DNA of 64,000 nt from NCBI GenBank assembly GCA_025617745.1, contig CM046854.1, positions 57,252,258 to 57,316,257 of the forward strand. The letters run 5' to 3'. Below the pieces are notes generated by a model. The model did not search any database. It saw only the letters and a program-made list of their open reading frames with translations, and was not told the DNA's origin. Positions within the stretch are counted from its first letter, which is position 1. Every line of letters starts with the position of its first letter. Positions 50,764 through 62,292 of this stretch are shown in pieces. Source of the DNA: Heliocidaris erythrogramma. Lineage: Eukaryota; Echinodermata; Echinoidea; Camarodonta; Echinometridae. The translations under genes were made by a program, and so were the position numbers.

Positions 50764-53010
50764 AGCTCACCTGAGCCTAAGGCTCGAGTGAGCTATTGCG
50801 ATGGAAATTTGTCCGTCGTCCGTCGTGCGTCATCCGTCGTGCGTTAACTTTTTACATTTTCATCTTCTTCTCCAAAACCCATGATCGGAATTCAACCAAA
50901 CTTGGTAGGAATCATCCTTAGGGGTAGGGGACCCAAAGTTGCTAAAATGGTACATGTGGCCCCCAGGGTGGCCCAGGGGGAGGGCCCCCAATTGTAAAAG
51001 CTATGTAAATTTCAAACATCTTCTTCTCCACAACCAGGCATAGCTCAGACTTGGTATTGTGAAATTTCTCTGAGGGGCCCTATAGGGGCCCTGTGGGGGT
51101 AACATACTGGAGGGGGGTGGGGCGCTGCCAGGCAAAATGTACATTCTGATCTTCTTCTCCAAAACACATGATCGGAATTCAACCAAACTTGGTAGGAATC
51201 ATCCTTAGGGGTAGGGGACCCAAAGTTGCTAAAATGGTACATGTGGCCCCCAGGGGGGCCCCCAATTGTAAAAGCTATGTAAATTTCAAACATCTTCTTC
51301 TCCAGAACCAGGCATAGCTCAGACTTGGTATTGTGTATGGAGATACCTCTATAGATGAAGAATGAATGTTGTTCATGAAATTTCTCTGAGTGGCCCTATA
51401 GGGGCCCTGTAAGGGTAACATACTGGAGTGGGGGGGGGGGGGGGCGCTGCCAGGCAAAATGTACATTCTGATCTTCTTCTCCAAAACACATGATCTTCTT
51501 CTCCAAAACACATGATCGGAATTCAACCAAACTTGGTAGGAATCATCCTTAGGGGTAGGGGACCCAAAGTTGCTAAAATGGTACATGTGGCCCCCAGGGG
51601 GGCCCAGGGGGAGGGCCCCCAATTGTAAAAGCTATGTAAATTTCAAACATTTTCTTTTCCAAAACCAGGCATAGCTCAGACTTGGTATTGTGTTTGGAGA
51701 TACAATACAATACAATACAATACAATAAGCATTTAGTACGCCCTTCCCATAAGGCTCGGAGCGTTTACAAAATATTTAAATTATAGAACACATTATAATT
51801 TGTATATAAACACAAATCAGAAAACTCTTCAATCGTCCATGTGGGAACTACCAGGTGGTTTTATGGAGACAAAATGTAATGAATGTACCTGTTACAAAGT
51901 TTGATAGCGGATTTAAAATAAATATGATTTCACAGCTTTTTTAAAGGTCTTTATGGATGCTGACTGCCTAATGGTCAAGGGGAGATTATTCCATAGCCTA
52001 GATGCAGTAACTGTGAAAGTCCTATCACCTGACAAATTTCGGGTCATTGGGTAGCTGAGCTGAAGGTTGTGATTTGAGGATCTGAGATTTCTACTAGGTG
52101 TATATACAGTTAAGCATTCAGATATGTACCCTGGAGCCTGGTTATTGATTGATTTATAAACATAAAGAACTAATTTGAAGATGATACGTTTTTGAATGGG
52201 CAGCCAGTGAAGGGAACGAAGTAAAGGTTGGGAAGAATGACTTCTGCCAACCTCAAAAACAAGACGTGCAGCCCAATTCTGCAGACGCTGTAGATACCTC
52301 TGTAGATGAAGAATGAATGTTGTTCATGAAATTTCCCTGAGTGGCCCTATAGGGGCCCTGTGGGGGTAACATACTGGAGGGGGGAGGGGGGAGCGCTGCC
52401 AGGCAAAATGTACATTCTGATCTTCTCCAAAACACATGATCGGAATTCAACCAAACTTGGTAGGAATCATCCTTAGGGGTAGGGGACCCAAAGTTGCTAA
52501 AATGGTACATGTGGCCCCCAGGGGGGCCAGGGGGAGGGCCCCCAATTGTAAAAGCTATGTAAATTTCAAACATCTTCTTTTCCAGAACCAGGCATAGCTC
52601 AGACTTGGTATTGTGTATGGAGATACCTCTATAGATGAAGAATGAATGTTGTTCATGAAATTTCTCTGAGTGGCCCTATAGGGGCCCTGTGGGGGTAACA
52701 TACTGGGGGGGGGGGGGGCGCTGCCAGGCAAAATGTACATTCTGATCTTCTCCAAAACACATGATCGGAATTCAACCACACTTGGTGGGAATCATCCTTA
52801 GATGTAGGAGATTCAAATAGTACATGACATTGTAGACCATGGGGTGGGGGGGGGAATTATGTTAATTTCTAACATCATCTCATGTACATCCTCCTAGTTG
52901 TTTCAATTTCTAACATATCTCCTGGAGGTGCTAGAGAGAACAGAATTGGTGCACAAGATGTGAATTGATCCACCTCAGGTGAGCGTCGTGCCCCCTGGGG
53001 CTCTTGTTTC
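50764..53010 (+). mobile_element. GCTCACCTGAG-type tandem-repeat element with 5' hairpin
   Basis: It starts TAGCTCACCTGAGCC-TAA-GGCTCGAGTGAGCTA, a hairpin, then GTCCGTCGTCCGTCGTGCGTC. The core has five copies of a monomer of about 290-340 bp (ATGATCGGAATTCAACCAAA at about 50881, 51168, 51508, 52437 and 52759; CCCTATAGGGGCCCTGT; GCGCTGCCAGGCAAAATG). It ends CACCTCAGGTGAGCGTCGTG and GGGGCTCTTGTTT. The design is the same as in the Tsp-like elements though the sequences are unrelated. A LINE fragment splits the third unit. Confidence 0.75.
51703..52290 (-). mobile_element. LINE 3' fragment with (TTGTA)n tail, inserted in the repeat array
   Basis: On the minus strand the translation includes GDRTFTVTASRLWNNLPLTI and LHWLPIQKRIIFK, typical for the C-terminus of CR1/L2/RTE-X-type LINE proteins. 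The plus strand begins with (ACAAT)n, the reverse of a TTGTA tail. A short target duplication AGATAC is visible at both junctions (about 51697-51702 and 52291-52296). 5'-truncated. Confidence 0.8.
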
Positions 53011-53129
53011 TTTCCTTCTCTTTTCTTCTCTTTTCTGTTCCTCCCTGTTCCTCCCTTTCATTTCTTTTTCCTTTCCTTTCACTTTATTTTTTGTCTTCAT
53101 ATTATGGACTGGCCGAAAACACCCTCCTT
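53011..53129 (-). other. Pyrimidine-rich 3' flank of the L2-like LINE
   Basis: TTTCTTTCCTTCTCTTTTC on the plus strand; probably the purine-rich 3' UTR end of the minus-strand LINE. Confidence 0.4.
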
Positions 53130-53830
53130 TTATACATTTAAAGTTTGGCCCATACATGTGGGCAGGTTTTGGAGATCATGCAGAAGCGAATTCCAGAGCC
53201 GTGGAGCCACTGATGAGAATGCACGGCCCCCAAACGTCTTGAGTCTAGTCCTTGGAACCTGGAGGGTAATTCCTGGAGTCCGTAAGCCAGGGCGGTGGTG
53301 ACGTTCTTCGATGAGGGAAGTGTACTTTGGCGCCAGATTGTGTATAGCCTTGAAGGTTAGCAGCAATATCTTGAATTGAATTCTTGACCGTATCGGCAAC
53401 CAGTGGAGCTCAGTCAGGATAGGTGTGATGTGGTCATATTTTCTGCGTCCGGTGCCGCTGCATTTTGAACAGATTGTAGCCTGTTAAGTTAAGATGTCGA
53501 GAGGCCTGCAAGAAGACTGTTGCAGAAATCCAATCTAGATGTAATAAGAGAGTGGATTAGACTTTCCGCAGCGGCACGAGTGAGGAATGATCGAATCGCT
53601 GCCATCTTGCGTAACTGGAAATAAGCCGTCTTGCAAACATGAGAAATATTCCGGTCCAAGCTCATGGAGTCATCAAAGTAGACACCAAGATTGCGTGCAT
53701 TTTGAAAGGGGGAGACAGATACGTCGCCAACAGTCAAATTAGTTGAGATGATCTTACTTCTCATTTGTGTAGAACAGATGATCAAATACTCTGTTTTGCT
53801 TTCATTTAGCTTCACAAAGTTTCTTGTCAT
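53130..53830 (-). pseudogene. L2-like LINE C-terminal region
   Basis: Piece 53830-53489 (FVKLNESKTEYLIICSTQMR, LTVGDVSVSPFQNARNLGVY, SHVCKTAYFQLRKMAAIRSF, ITSRLDFCNSLLAGLS) and piece 53399-53130 (ILLLTFKAIHNLAPKYTSLI, FGGRAFSSVAPRLWNSLLHD). Between them the linking motif LHWLPI-like is read from another frame (about 53400). Confidence 0.85.
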
Positions 53831-55153
53831 CCATTGTCTTGTTTCATGGAGGCATTTATCTTTGGTGCAGCCGATACCTCTCCATCACCATCCTTAGGAT
53901 CAAAGCTCACGTACAGCTGAGTATCATCCGCGTAGAAGTGGACATTAAGTCCATGATGTCGGGCAACGTGTCCAAGTGGGGTGGTGTACAAGGTGAAGAG
54001 GAGCGGTCCGCGGACTGATCCCTGAGGTACACCATACCGTAGAGCTGCTTCTTTGGAGACAGTGCCGTTGATGTTGACAGCTTGTCGTCTGGAGTCCAAA
54101 TAGGAGCGAAACCACTCAAGAGCTGATCCGTTGATCTTGAAAACATCTTGTAACCGCTGTAGCAGTATGTCGTGGTCGATAGTGTCGAAAGCAGCAGATT
54201 GGTCCAAAAGAACTAACATGACAGCTTTCTTGTCATCTACTGCCCTAAGGATGTCATCGGTTATCTTGATTAGAGCTGTTTCGACACTGTGGTATTTCTT
54301 GTAGGCAGATTGTAAAGATTCACACAGTCCATTCTCTTCAAGATATGTTGTTAGTCTTATTGCCACTATTTTCTCAATGACTTTGGCAAGAAATTGGAGA
54401 TTGGTCTGTAGTTGCTCAACACATCTTGGTCGAGTGATGTTTTCTTCAGGACAGGGGTTACATGGGCTAATTTGAGCTCATATGGAACCTGTCCTTCCCG
54501 GAGAGATGCATTGACAATAACTGTTATAGGCCAGGCCATCACATCGGCATTCTGCTTTATGAAAATAGTTGGTATTGGGTCAAGTGCACATGTCTTTGTT
54601 GTAGACATCTTAATGATGTTCTCTACTTCTGCCGGGCAAGTTGGTGGAAGAAAAGCCATACAGTCGTCAGTGGTGAAAAGCAGGGTGAACTGTCATGCAC
54701 AACTCTGGTTTGAATACCTGCCCGATTTGTCTGAAGGCCTTCCCTTATTTGGTCGATCTTCCCGACGAAGAAGTGAGAGAACTCTTCAGCAAGACTAGCC
54801 TCACAGTCATTGTGTGGAAGCTTCTTTACATCTGGACCATGGAGGAGCTTATTGATGATGCTATACAATGCCTTCTGATCCTTATGGCATTCAACAATAA
54901 GGTCATTGTAATGAGCTGACTTAGCGCTCTGGAAGAGTTCTTTTACACGGTTCCTCTGGTTCTTGAATAGCTCTTTGTCTATTAAAAGCTTTGTTCTTCT
55001 CCACTTTCTCTCTAACTTTCGTTGTTTCCTTTTGTCGTGAGGAATTTCTTCATTGTACCAGGGTGTAGCAGGCTTTTCAACACTAAGACATGATTTCTCT
55101 GGAGCACGTTTGTTGAGTATCTCATCCAGAGTGGCGTTGTACTGAGATACCAA
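53827..55153 (-). pseudogene. L2-like LINE linker and reverse transcriptase region
   Basis: Pieces: 55153-54623 (KPATPWYNEEIPHDKRKQRK, a basic linker with W/P motif), 54659-54366 (TKTCALDPIPTIFIKQ, VTPVLKK, NYRPISN) and 54366-53827 (QSAYKKYHSVETALIKITDD, LLDQSAAFDTIDHDILL, YGVPQGSVRGPLLF, HFYADDTQLYVSF). The YADD catalytic motif is near 53925. The usual GSVLGPLLF reads GSVRGPLLF here. Two frame changes separate the pieces. Confidence 0.85.
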
Positions 55154-55285
55154 TATATCCGTTGAGTCATGGATATTTAGCTCAGAGAGGCAAGAAGCCT
55201 TAATGTCACACCTGAGCTCAGCTAGGTTGACAGTCTTCAGCTTTCAAAACACGATCCTCTTCTTTGCTTACCTGGGTTTTTTAAG

Positions 55286-56085
55286 CTAAAGTAAACAGTG
55301 CACAGAAGAATGGTCGGCGATAAAGTCACTGGTGAAGACCGATTCCACATATGTCTCCCCGACATGTGTTATAAGTAGATCAAGAGTATGTCCTGACTCA
55401 TGGGTTGGTCCACCAACAAGTTGCTGAAGGTTGTAGTCATTGAGAAGACGCAGAAGATGCTTGGTATCATTGGACGACTGGTTATCCCAGTGGATGTTGA
55501 AGTCTCCTAGTATTAACAGTTTGCCCATGAACAAAGAATATCTGTTGAACAATGCCGACAGTTCTTGGATGAAATCAGCAATTGTAGCATTGTTCTTACG
55601 TGAAGGTGGTGGTCGGTAGATGGTGACAATTTTGATAACCTGATTGGCATGGGTCATATCAGTCTCAAGACATTCAAATGATTTAAACTGGTCATGATTA
55701 TTGACAACTTTTAGGCTCAAAGTAGATCTGTACAATATAGCAACTCCCCTCCACGACGTTGCTTCCTGGGTTTATTAACAATTTTGAATCCTGCTGGAGT
55801 TATTCTAGTAGCATCTGAACAGTCACCACTCTTGAACCAGGTTTCAGTTAGAGTTAACACATCTAGATCATGAGCTATCAGATGATCAACAATCAAGTCA
55901 GATTTATTACATGCAGACTGACAATTGATTGATCCTACCTTGAACTGGCCACTAGGTTTCTGAGGTTTTATACCGCCTTTCTTACCACCACGGTGACCTC
56001 TATGTCCACTCCTAATCCTCTTAATTCCAAGGTCCTTCAATCTCTCAAATGTTGGTGAAGGAATCCTCCTATGAAGGTAGCTCAT
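55286..56085 (-). pseudogene. L2-like LINE endonuclease region
   Basis: The first piece (56085-55717) starts MSYLHRRIPSPTFERL, then KVGSINCQSACNKSDLIVDH and LTLTETWFKSGDCSD. The second (55735-55286) has IVTIYRPPPSRKNN, LLILGDFNIHWDNQ, HTLDLLIT and DFIADHSSVHCLL. These are the metal- and phosphate-binding motifs of APE-type endonucleases. The two pieces are in different frames around 55720-55735, where the GGG motif is reduced (RRGGELLY). A stop follows at about 55283. Confidence 0.85.
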
Positions 56086-56570
56086 AGACTTCCATATTAG
56101 TTTAAGTTCACAAGTACTGTACTGTAAAGTACAAAATTCCAGTCACATGTAAACTAGAGCAGAGTTATCAAGCAATCAAAGCAAGTGTCCCACTCAGTGA
56201 AGAAGGGAACATCACAATGAGGCTGTATTGTGGTACTCCAGGCCTGACTGGTCATGAATAGGCCATTAGTGAATAGAGTCTTGTAAGCTGTCTTGTAAGC
56301 CACACACAAAGTCAAACTCCAAAACAGCATGAATAAGTATGCATGGGACACACAGTAAACTTCAAACTGGCAGTCACTCGTGACCACAACAAAATTGGTC
56401 ACCAAACTTCTCAGAACCAGAACCACAAAACTTCCTGAAAACTGTCCAGGTGCTTCCCCAATATCATATCAGACAACCGGTGCTCAAGCAAGCTGACAGG
56501 CCCCCAGCAAAAGTGTGACAAAAGCAACAAATTGTAGGAGCCAAAGTGGGTCGCTGCTTCACAGCGCGCA
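56086..56570 (-). other. Probable 5' region of the L2-like LINE
   Basis: No motif or frame is recognised; it lies directly upstream (minus strand) of the LINE start and before Tsp-like repeat sequence resumes at about 56580, so it is probably the LINE 5' UTR. Confidence 0.4.
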
Positions 56571-56672
56571 CACACATCAGACGTTGTGTGTACATATGGG
56601 AGGGACGATGAACTGATTAGATTTTGGGGTCCAGACATCAAGGTCAAAGGTCACAGATGTCATTATGTATAT

Positions 56673-57407
56673 CAGGGATGTAAGACTTCCAGATTTTTCC
56701 GGAACTCCAGATTTTTTTAAATTTAAGAAGTTATGTGTTGAAGGCATTATCGTACTTTCGTGTGCATTAACCGAGTGGCGGAAAAAAATCTCGCAAATGA
56801 AATATAGTCTTGTACGGGCCGTTTCATACGAAGTATGTTAATATAGCGTGAAGTGGTTCTCGTACGCACAGCACGAATTTTGTATAAAAATCCTGGTAAC
56901 CAGTATGTGTGGACAAGTGCTATGGACTGTAAAACCATGCGCTTTACTAAAATTCGTAACAGCCATGTAATGATTTTGTATTTTGAACGTGCCGCGACAA
57001 GAAAAGTGGACTGGAATGCATTGTCAGGATGACCGCATTGCGAAGCTAGCGCTAGCACACGTGCACAGCGATATTGCGCTGTATGTGTACTGTCGACGTC
57101 GCGTATCGCATGCATATCACGCAGCTGCACAGATACTTGGAAGTTTACGACTTTGTGATAGCATTTCGACTTCGTTTCCTGATTTTCTTTTGCCTCTTAT
57201 TGGAATAAAAACTCAAAATGGAAGTGGACAGGACTGCTATTATAGCGAAAATCGACATAGGAATCAAGAATAAGTGGAATTGGAAATGGACAGAGGAGAA
57301 GGATGCGAACAGAGTATTCTTGAGCGATTACGTTCAGACACCTACACTTGACCGAATCACTGTCAAATATTTTCCGGATTTTTTTTTGCTACCCATTTAC
57401 ATCCCTG
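56673..57407. mobile_element. hAT-like non-autonomous element (CAGGGATGTAA ends)
   Basis: The ends CAGGGATGTAA and TTACATCCCTG are inverted repeats; further inward TTTTTCCGGA pairs with TCCGGATTTTT. It is flanked by GTATAT at 56667-56672 and 57408-57413 (a 6-bp match; hAT duplications are 8 bp). CAGGG termini are common in hAT elements. It carries no transposase. Confidence 0.7.
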
Positions 57408-57504
57408 GTATATAAAAATGGTTCGTTCTCGCGATAACTTCAAAACGTTTGTAACTTGGCCCATGTATGCATATGGTAGGGACGATGAACTGATTACATT
57501 TTAG

Positions 57505-59669
57505 TAAGCCTGAGTCGAATCGATTGGTTAGCCGGTGTTCGATCGAAGACATCGAATCCCGAATTAGTTTTGGCAAATCCGGTTCATCGATTTGTAGTCC
57601 GCCAGATTTTTGACTACCGTAGCCACCATGAAAAGAGCAAATAAAAAAAGAAACTCTGTAACGTACAGCATATATACTAGCAGAGAACGTGAAGGCGACT
57701 TCAAACTGTTGGCTAACTTTCACTAATTCGCTCGCGGAGGACGTCGCGCTTTACCTGTGCTTTCTCTATGGAAAAATCGTTTTGTCGTTATGAACTGAAG
57801 TTTACGATGATTGTAATAATATGTAATTTGGAGCATACTTATATTTTAGATATATTTTGTCAGGCTGCCTTATTGCACTATTTCATGTTGTTATTGTCAT
57901 ATGACCTACTGTGGTGCGATGTACATGTATATGTAATGGGGTTCTGAATGTATTGTATGTACATAACAGAGCAAACATTATCCCTTGAGGGACCACATGG
58001 CCGCCAAGGTTCAGTGAACAAAGGGTCCTGTCTGTCCCTTCACCTCAAATCAGTGCACCCTTCACAATGCAATGTCCCTACGTACCCCCTGTCCAGTATA
58101 ACATGACATTTGCCTACTAGCATCTTTTCAATTGGGTTACCCCCAATAGGGCTAAATGAACATTACTTTGTTCTAAGGGGGTACAGCTGTAGCTTTCTTG
58201 GTACAGAACTTCATTCACCATCTGACCATTGACCGGAGTGGACACACTTTGCACCGTCAGTTATAATTGCCTCCAACGTTGTGAATCTTTTACAAACTCT
58301 TTACTTTGTGAGGAACTTGCTTTGTAGTGGGAGAAAAGCGATGCTTCATCGGGCTAAGAGTAAGTCTAACATTTTTATATTTAATGCAGAGTGGCATTAG
58401 TGAATGCCGGGCATATTGGGTGAAATTAATAATTGTGTAGACAGTTTTTGCCAGAGAGACATGATGATCTATAAATTTGATAAAATAAAGAACGAATCCC
58501 ATTACTGTACAAGTATTTGCACTGTAAACTTTAGAAAGTGGCTGTACAGTAAATTTGGCATAATTATGATATGCTTTCTTAGACGGTAATGTGTTTTGTT
58601 AATTTTGGTACATATGTCCCAAGAGCACTTTGTGTGCTACAGATATTCCATATCAAGCAACTCATCACCATAGTTCCACCCATCTTATATACTAAAAATT
58701 GCATTTAATATCCTGTAATAAATTTGAAGTTCTTAGGAATGAGTTGGGAGGAAAATTATTTATTCACGTCAAGAGCTCAAATCATCATAAACGTTCCACA
58801 TTAGAATCGATATTACTCCTTACTTGTAACTTTGTGATGATGTGTAGAAGCTCGATATGGATCTCGGTTGTTGGTCGCATTTGTTTTAATATGTAACTTA
58901 ATATTTATTCCAGTTCACATTCTTAGTAAGTCTAGATGTTGTAATTACACTTTAAATGTGAATATTGTTTGTTTTTGAGATAATAAAGTCGCACCTTCGA
59001 CCTTACTCCAAGTCCAATCTGCTGTGTCAGGGTGTCACCCCCGTAACGCTTCATAATATTCTTGCACTCTCTCTGCATTGTCAATTTGACAATTGTATAA
59101 TTGAACATGATAAATACGGGCATGAGTACGAGTGTTCCTACTTAATTCGCAATAACTAATATCACACTCTCATCAAATTGGCAATTACTTCTGAATGATC
59201 TGAAGCTGAATGAAGTCGAGTCTATATAGAGCGACGAAAAGTTTATTTCGTATTGTTTTTTTTTTTTGCATCGAACAAACGTGTTCCATTCAGCTCTCCA
59301 AAGACAAAGTAAGATTATTAATTCTTTGAATTTGTATCATTGTCGGGTGTGTCGACAATGAGCATCGCTTTGTGCGACACTAGAGTGATATTTTGGCTAG
59401 CCATACGGACTAGAAACTTAAGATTTTGGCTCGTCCGCTGTGATTTTTACTAGCCATTGGCTAGCGGGCTATCGTTAATGTCGAGCAGCGAGAGCCCATA
59501 CATATGCCCGCGATGCCAGCGGACCGGTCACCGGTGCATGGTGCATGCACTGCGTGCAACTGTGTGCAACTCTGTTTTCACCGCCCATCATTTATCGATG
59601 CACCGGTATTCGATCGAATCAAAGCCGTCGAATCCCGGATTATGAAATATTCGATATGACTCAGGCTTA
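57505..59669. mobile_element. 2.2-kb element with TAAGCCTGAGTC terminal inverted repeats
   Basis: The left end TAAGCCTGAGTCGAATCGAT and right end GATATGACTCAGGCTTA are inverted. The flanks CATTTTAG (57497-57504) and GATTTTAG (59670-59677) give a near-perfect 8-bp target duplication, suggesting hAT. Just inside each end is a directly repeated block with TTCGATCGAA and TCGAATCCC. The interior is AT-rich with no transposase frame. Non-autonomous or decayed. Confidence 0.7.
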
Positions 59670-60508
59670 GATTTTAGGGTCTTAAGGTCAAAGTTCAAAG
59701 GTCATAGAGGTCATTATATACATAAAAATGGTTCGTTCTCGCAATAACTTCAGAACTGTTTGACGGATCAGCTTCTAACTGAGCATATGTATGCATATGT
59801 AAGGGAAGATGAACTGATTAGATTTTGGGGTCTCAAGGTCAACGGTCAAAGGTCACAGAGGTAATTATGTAAATATTAAAATGGTTAGTTCTCGTGATAA
59901 CTGAAGAACTGTTTGACAGATCAGCTTCTAACTTGGCCTATGTATGCATATGTGAGGGACGATTAGATTTTAGCGTCTCAAGGTCAAAGTTCAAAGGTCA
60001 TAGAGGTCATTATATACATGAAAATGGTTCATGATGTATGGAGTCTAGGCCTACCTATTTTAGAAATTTCAAGGGATAGTGGTCTATTTGCTGTAAAATA
60101 TCTATTTCTTATAAAATATCTATTTCCTTGGTGTATTTGATGATTGTAAGTCCTCAATGGTAAGTTTTTTATTTGTACGGGATGGAAATGAAATGAAATA
60201 AATTTTCTGTCTCCTGTGCATTTTAAGTAAAAAGATTTGTAATTTTGTTGGACCAATCCTTTTTAGAGTGTACATGTATGCTATACATTTCCAATTTGGT
60301 GATGGCGAGGCATACATTCCGACCGCGCGCGGTCGAAGATTAATCTAGTTTTATTCTAGTTATCACAATATTTGTATTTTTAAAAATTGAGCCATGAACT
60401 TAACTGAATTTAAGCGGAGGCATGAACATGTAGGTGATGCATTCGCATTAATTTTGTTTTTTCATTTTTTGCCGATTTTGATGAAATTTCAAATCAAGAT
60501 TTGAAATA

Positions 60509-60800
60509 CAGTCAACCTCGCTTAAGTCGACGTCGCATGTGTCGAATAGTCGCTCAAGTCAATGAAAATAAAAATCCCAATTTATCCTCATAGACTTACT
60601 TGTGTTAATCCTTTGTACAAGTCAATTTTTGTAGGTCGAATACTCGCCTATATCGATCAAATTCTCAGAACAATACCATGAAAAAACATTTAATTAACAC
60701 CGCACAAGTCGAACTAGACCGCGATGTGAAATCAATCATTTTAAAAATCGTACATTATCCCCTTTCAGACCTCGATATATCGGGAGAACAAATGATAGGC
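60509..60800 (+). mobile_element. pogo/Tigger-like MITE fragment
   Basis: It starts TA-CAGTCAACCTCGCTTAAG, like the CAGT-AACCTCG termini of pogo-type elements, and has repeated GTCGAATA / AAGTCGAA motifs. The right terminus is not found. Confidence 0.4.
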
Positions 60801-60837
60801 CTACTATTCTGTGACATCTTTTCCCCCCTTTTAATGC

Positions 60838-60930
60838 CTCCGCCCACCGTAGGTGGTGCAGGAGGCATTATGTTTTTGGGTCGTCCATCCGTCCGTCCGT
60901 CTGTCCCCTTTTCGTTCTCGCGATAACTTG
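60838..60930 (+). mobile_element. 5' end of another Tsp-like element, truncated
   Basis: ATGCCTCCGCCCACCGTAGG with hairpin partner GCAGGAGGCATTATG, then GTCCATCCGTCCGTCCGTC and TTCGTTCTCGCGATAACTTG. No monomers follow. Confidence 0.75.
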
Positions 60931-61664
60931 AAAACGTGAAATTTCTCATGAATATGCATGATGATTTGCTGTAACTATGTACAGAGGTTTTTTGTGAATG
61001 AACAACATGATTGAGAGTGGAACGCCCCTCATCACGCTGTCAATGTTAAAATATATGTTAGGGCTTATTGTACTAGAAAGTGCCATGTCATCTAATTTCA
61101 ACTTGAAAGCTACCTATGTAAAATTTTCACTAAAGTGGACAAATTTGGTATCTACAGCAATTCTAAAACCTCGAATTTCATTAATAGCCAGTTTTTGTTA
61201 CAGAAAGTCTTCGGGAGATATGGCTTCGTAAAATGGAAAGTGCACATGTATGTAAAAAACCTACATGTATACCTAATTCATGTGTGTCATGTGTGGTGCA
61301 TTTTGAATACGCTTGGCCTCTATGGAGGATGTCACTTTAATATTGTAAAAATGATATGTAAAGCGTAAACAAAGAGAGAGATCAAAGAAATTATGTTACA
61401 AACTTAGGATGGTCCATATTGACTGTTAGGCGGTTATTTTCATTCTCTATTCATGTATTCCTGCTTTATACAGCTGCCCCCACCCCGCAATGTAGTAGTG
61501 AATTGATGTCAACCTCCAAAACAAAAGAAGACACCCAATCAAAAGTTTGTTTACTCTCCATCCCAGCATAGGCTCCCATTAAGCAATCATGTATGGAGAC
61601 TGTATTGAGAAAAATATGTAACCCAACATTCTAAATCAGTGTTGTAAAATCACTGTCTCTTCAG
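60931..61664 (+). other. Intron upstream of exon 8
   Basis: Short open frames here have no motifs. It ends with acceptor CACTGTCTCTTCAG at 61664. Confidence 0.4.
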
Positions 61665-61835
61665 GTCCAAACTCTCACATTGAGGAGTCACCATATCTCT
61701 ACTGAAGCTTCAGGTGACGTAGCAGAAGCACTGTGCTCCATGCCAAACCTGACTGAGCTCTACATCACTGGAAACTTAATCAGTGAGGAGTTTGTTTCTG
61801 CAATGGAAACGGGGGTATCAACCTTGAATCCGAAG
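61665..61835 (+). CDS. LRR exon 8 of an NLR-like receptor gene (57 codons, phase 0-0)
   Basis: It begins VQTLTLRSHHISTEASGDVA and contains EALCSMPNLTELYITGNLIS then EEFVSAMETGVSTLNPK. This is the most canonical RI-like LRR exon in the window: strand LTL, helix ASGDVAEALCSMP, second strand LTELYI, second helix. The acceptor AG ends at 61664; donor AAG/GTACAT at 61836. It is 171 nt. It is not part of the duplicated unit family (its introns differ) and is closer in style to exons 1 and 2, so the array of exons 3-7 probably expanded between older flanking exons. Confidence 0.85.
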
Positions 61836-62029
61836 GTACATATCGATCATGTAGTGCAAAAACTTCAAATCACCTTAATTTTCCAGCAAGTTTGCATTTG
61901 GGTTATATTATCAGTAAAGTTAATGCAAATTATTGATGGAAGGTCAAAGAATAGACTTCCTCAGTTCTCATAAGTCATATACATGTACACCTATTTTGTA
62001 TGAGGGTATGATACGGGGTTACCTAACTA

Positions 62030-62225
62030 GTCATAAGGACTGCTATCCATAATGCGTGACTAAAGGAAGAGCAGTTTTGTATGAATAGCAGTCCTTCTAA
62101 ATAGCGAGCAAACCATAGACAAATTACCTCGCTATTCACAAGGACCGCCATTCATAAGGACCACTATTCATAACGCGTGTTAATGAATAGGGAGCAGTCC
62201 TTATGAATAGCGAGCGGACCCCTAA
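62030..62225. repeat. Inverted and direct repeats of an ATTCATAAGGACTGCTATTC motif
   Basis: CATAAGGACTGCTATCCATAA at 62032, its reverse GAATAGCAGTCCTT at 62081, TCACAAGGACCGCCATTCAT at 62136 and GCAGTCCTTATGAATAGCGAG at 62192 can form several hairpins. Probably a small MITE. Confidence 0.6.
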
Positions 62226-62292
62226 AAGTTTGCTCTGGAATACTTACATTTTGGGAAAATCACAGTGTTGATCATTTATTATTCTCAAAGTA

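Larger units (their letters stand above)
53130..56085 (-). mobile_element. L2/CR1-like LINE, decayed, minus strand
   Basis: Reading from 56085 down: APE endonuclease, a linker, reverse transcriptase and the C-terminal tail (VAPRLWNSLLHDLQNLP near 53150). The coding region falls into about seven separate open pieces, so at least six frameshifts or stops have accumulated and the copy is dead. The RT motif set (LLDQSAAFDTIDHDILLQRL, GVPQGS, YADDTQLY) is of the L2 type common in deuterostomes. It differs from the LINE at 16-20 kb, which is AT-rich and of another clade. Confidence 0.88.
56571..60465 (+). mobile_element. Tsp-like element, divergent subfamily, interrupted by two TIR elements
   Basis: Diverged monomers (GGGAGGGACGATGAACTGAT, GGTCAAAGGTCACAGA, TTCGTTCTCGCGATAACTTC) appear at 56585-56665, 57414-57504 and 59670-60020, separated by insertions at 56673-57407 and 57505-59669. 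The 3' section 60005-60345 matches 49130-49450, and the end TTTAAGCGGAGGCATGAACA at 60410-60465 is the family 3' end. The 5' end is lost at the LINE junction. Confidence 0.7.

Noticed and set aside
51001-52779. Repeated minus-strand frames with IYIAFTIGGPPGGHMYHFSN-like text
   Set aside because: They come from the monomers of the tandem-repeat element at 50.8-53.0 kb; repetition follows the DNA repeat and no start, domain or codon constraint is evident.
57600-59645. Transposase gene within the 2.2-kb TIR element
   Set aside because: Only short frames without transposase motifs; treated as non-autonomous.
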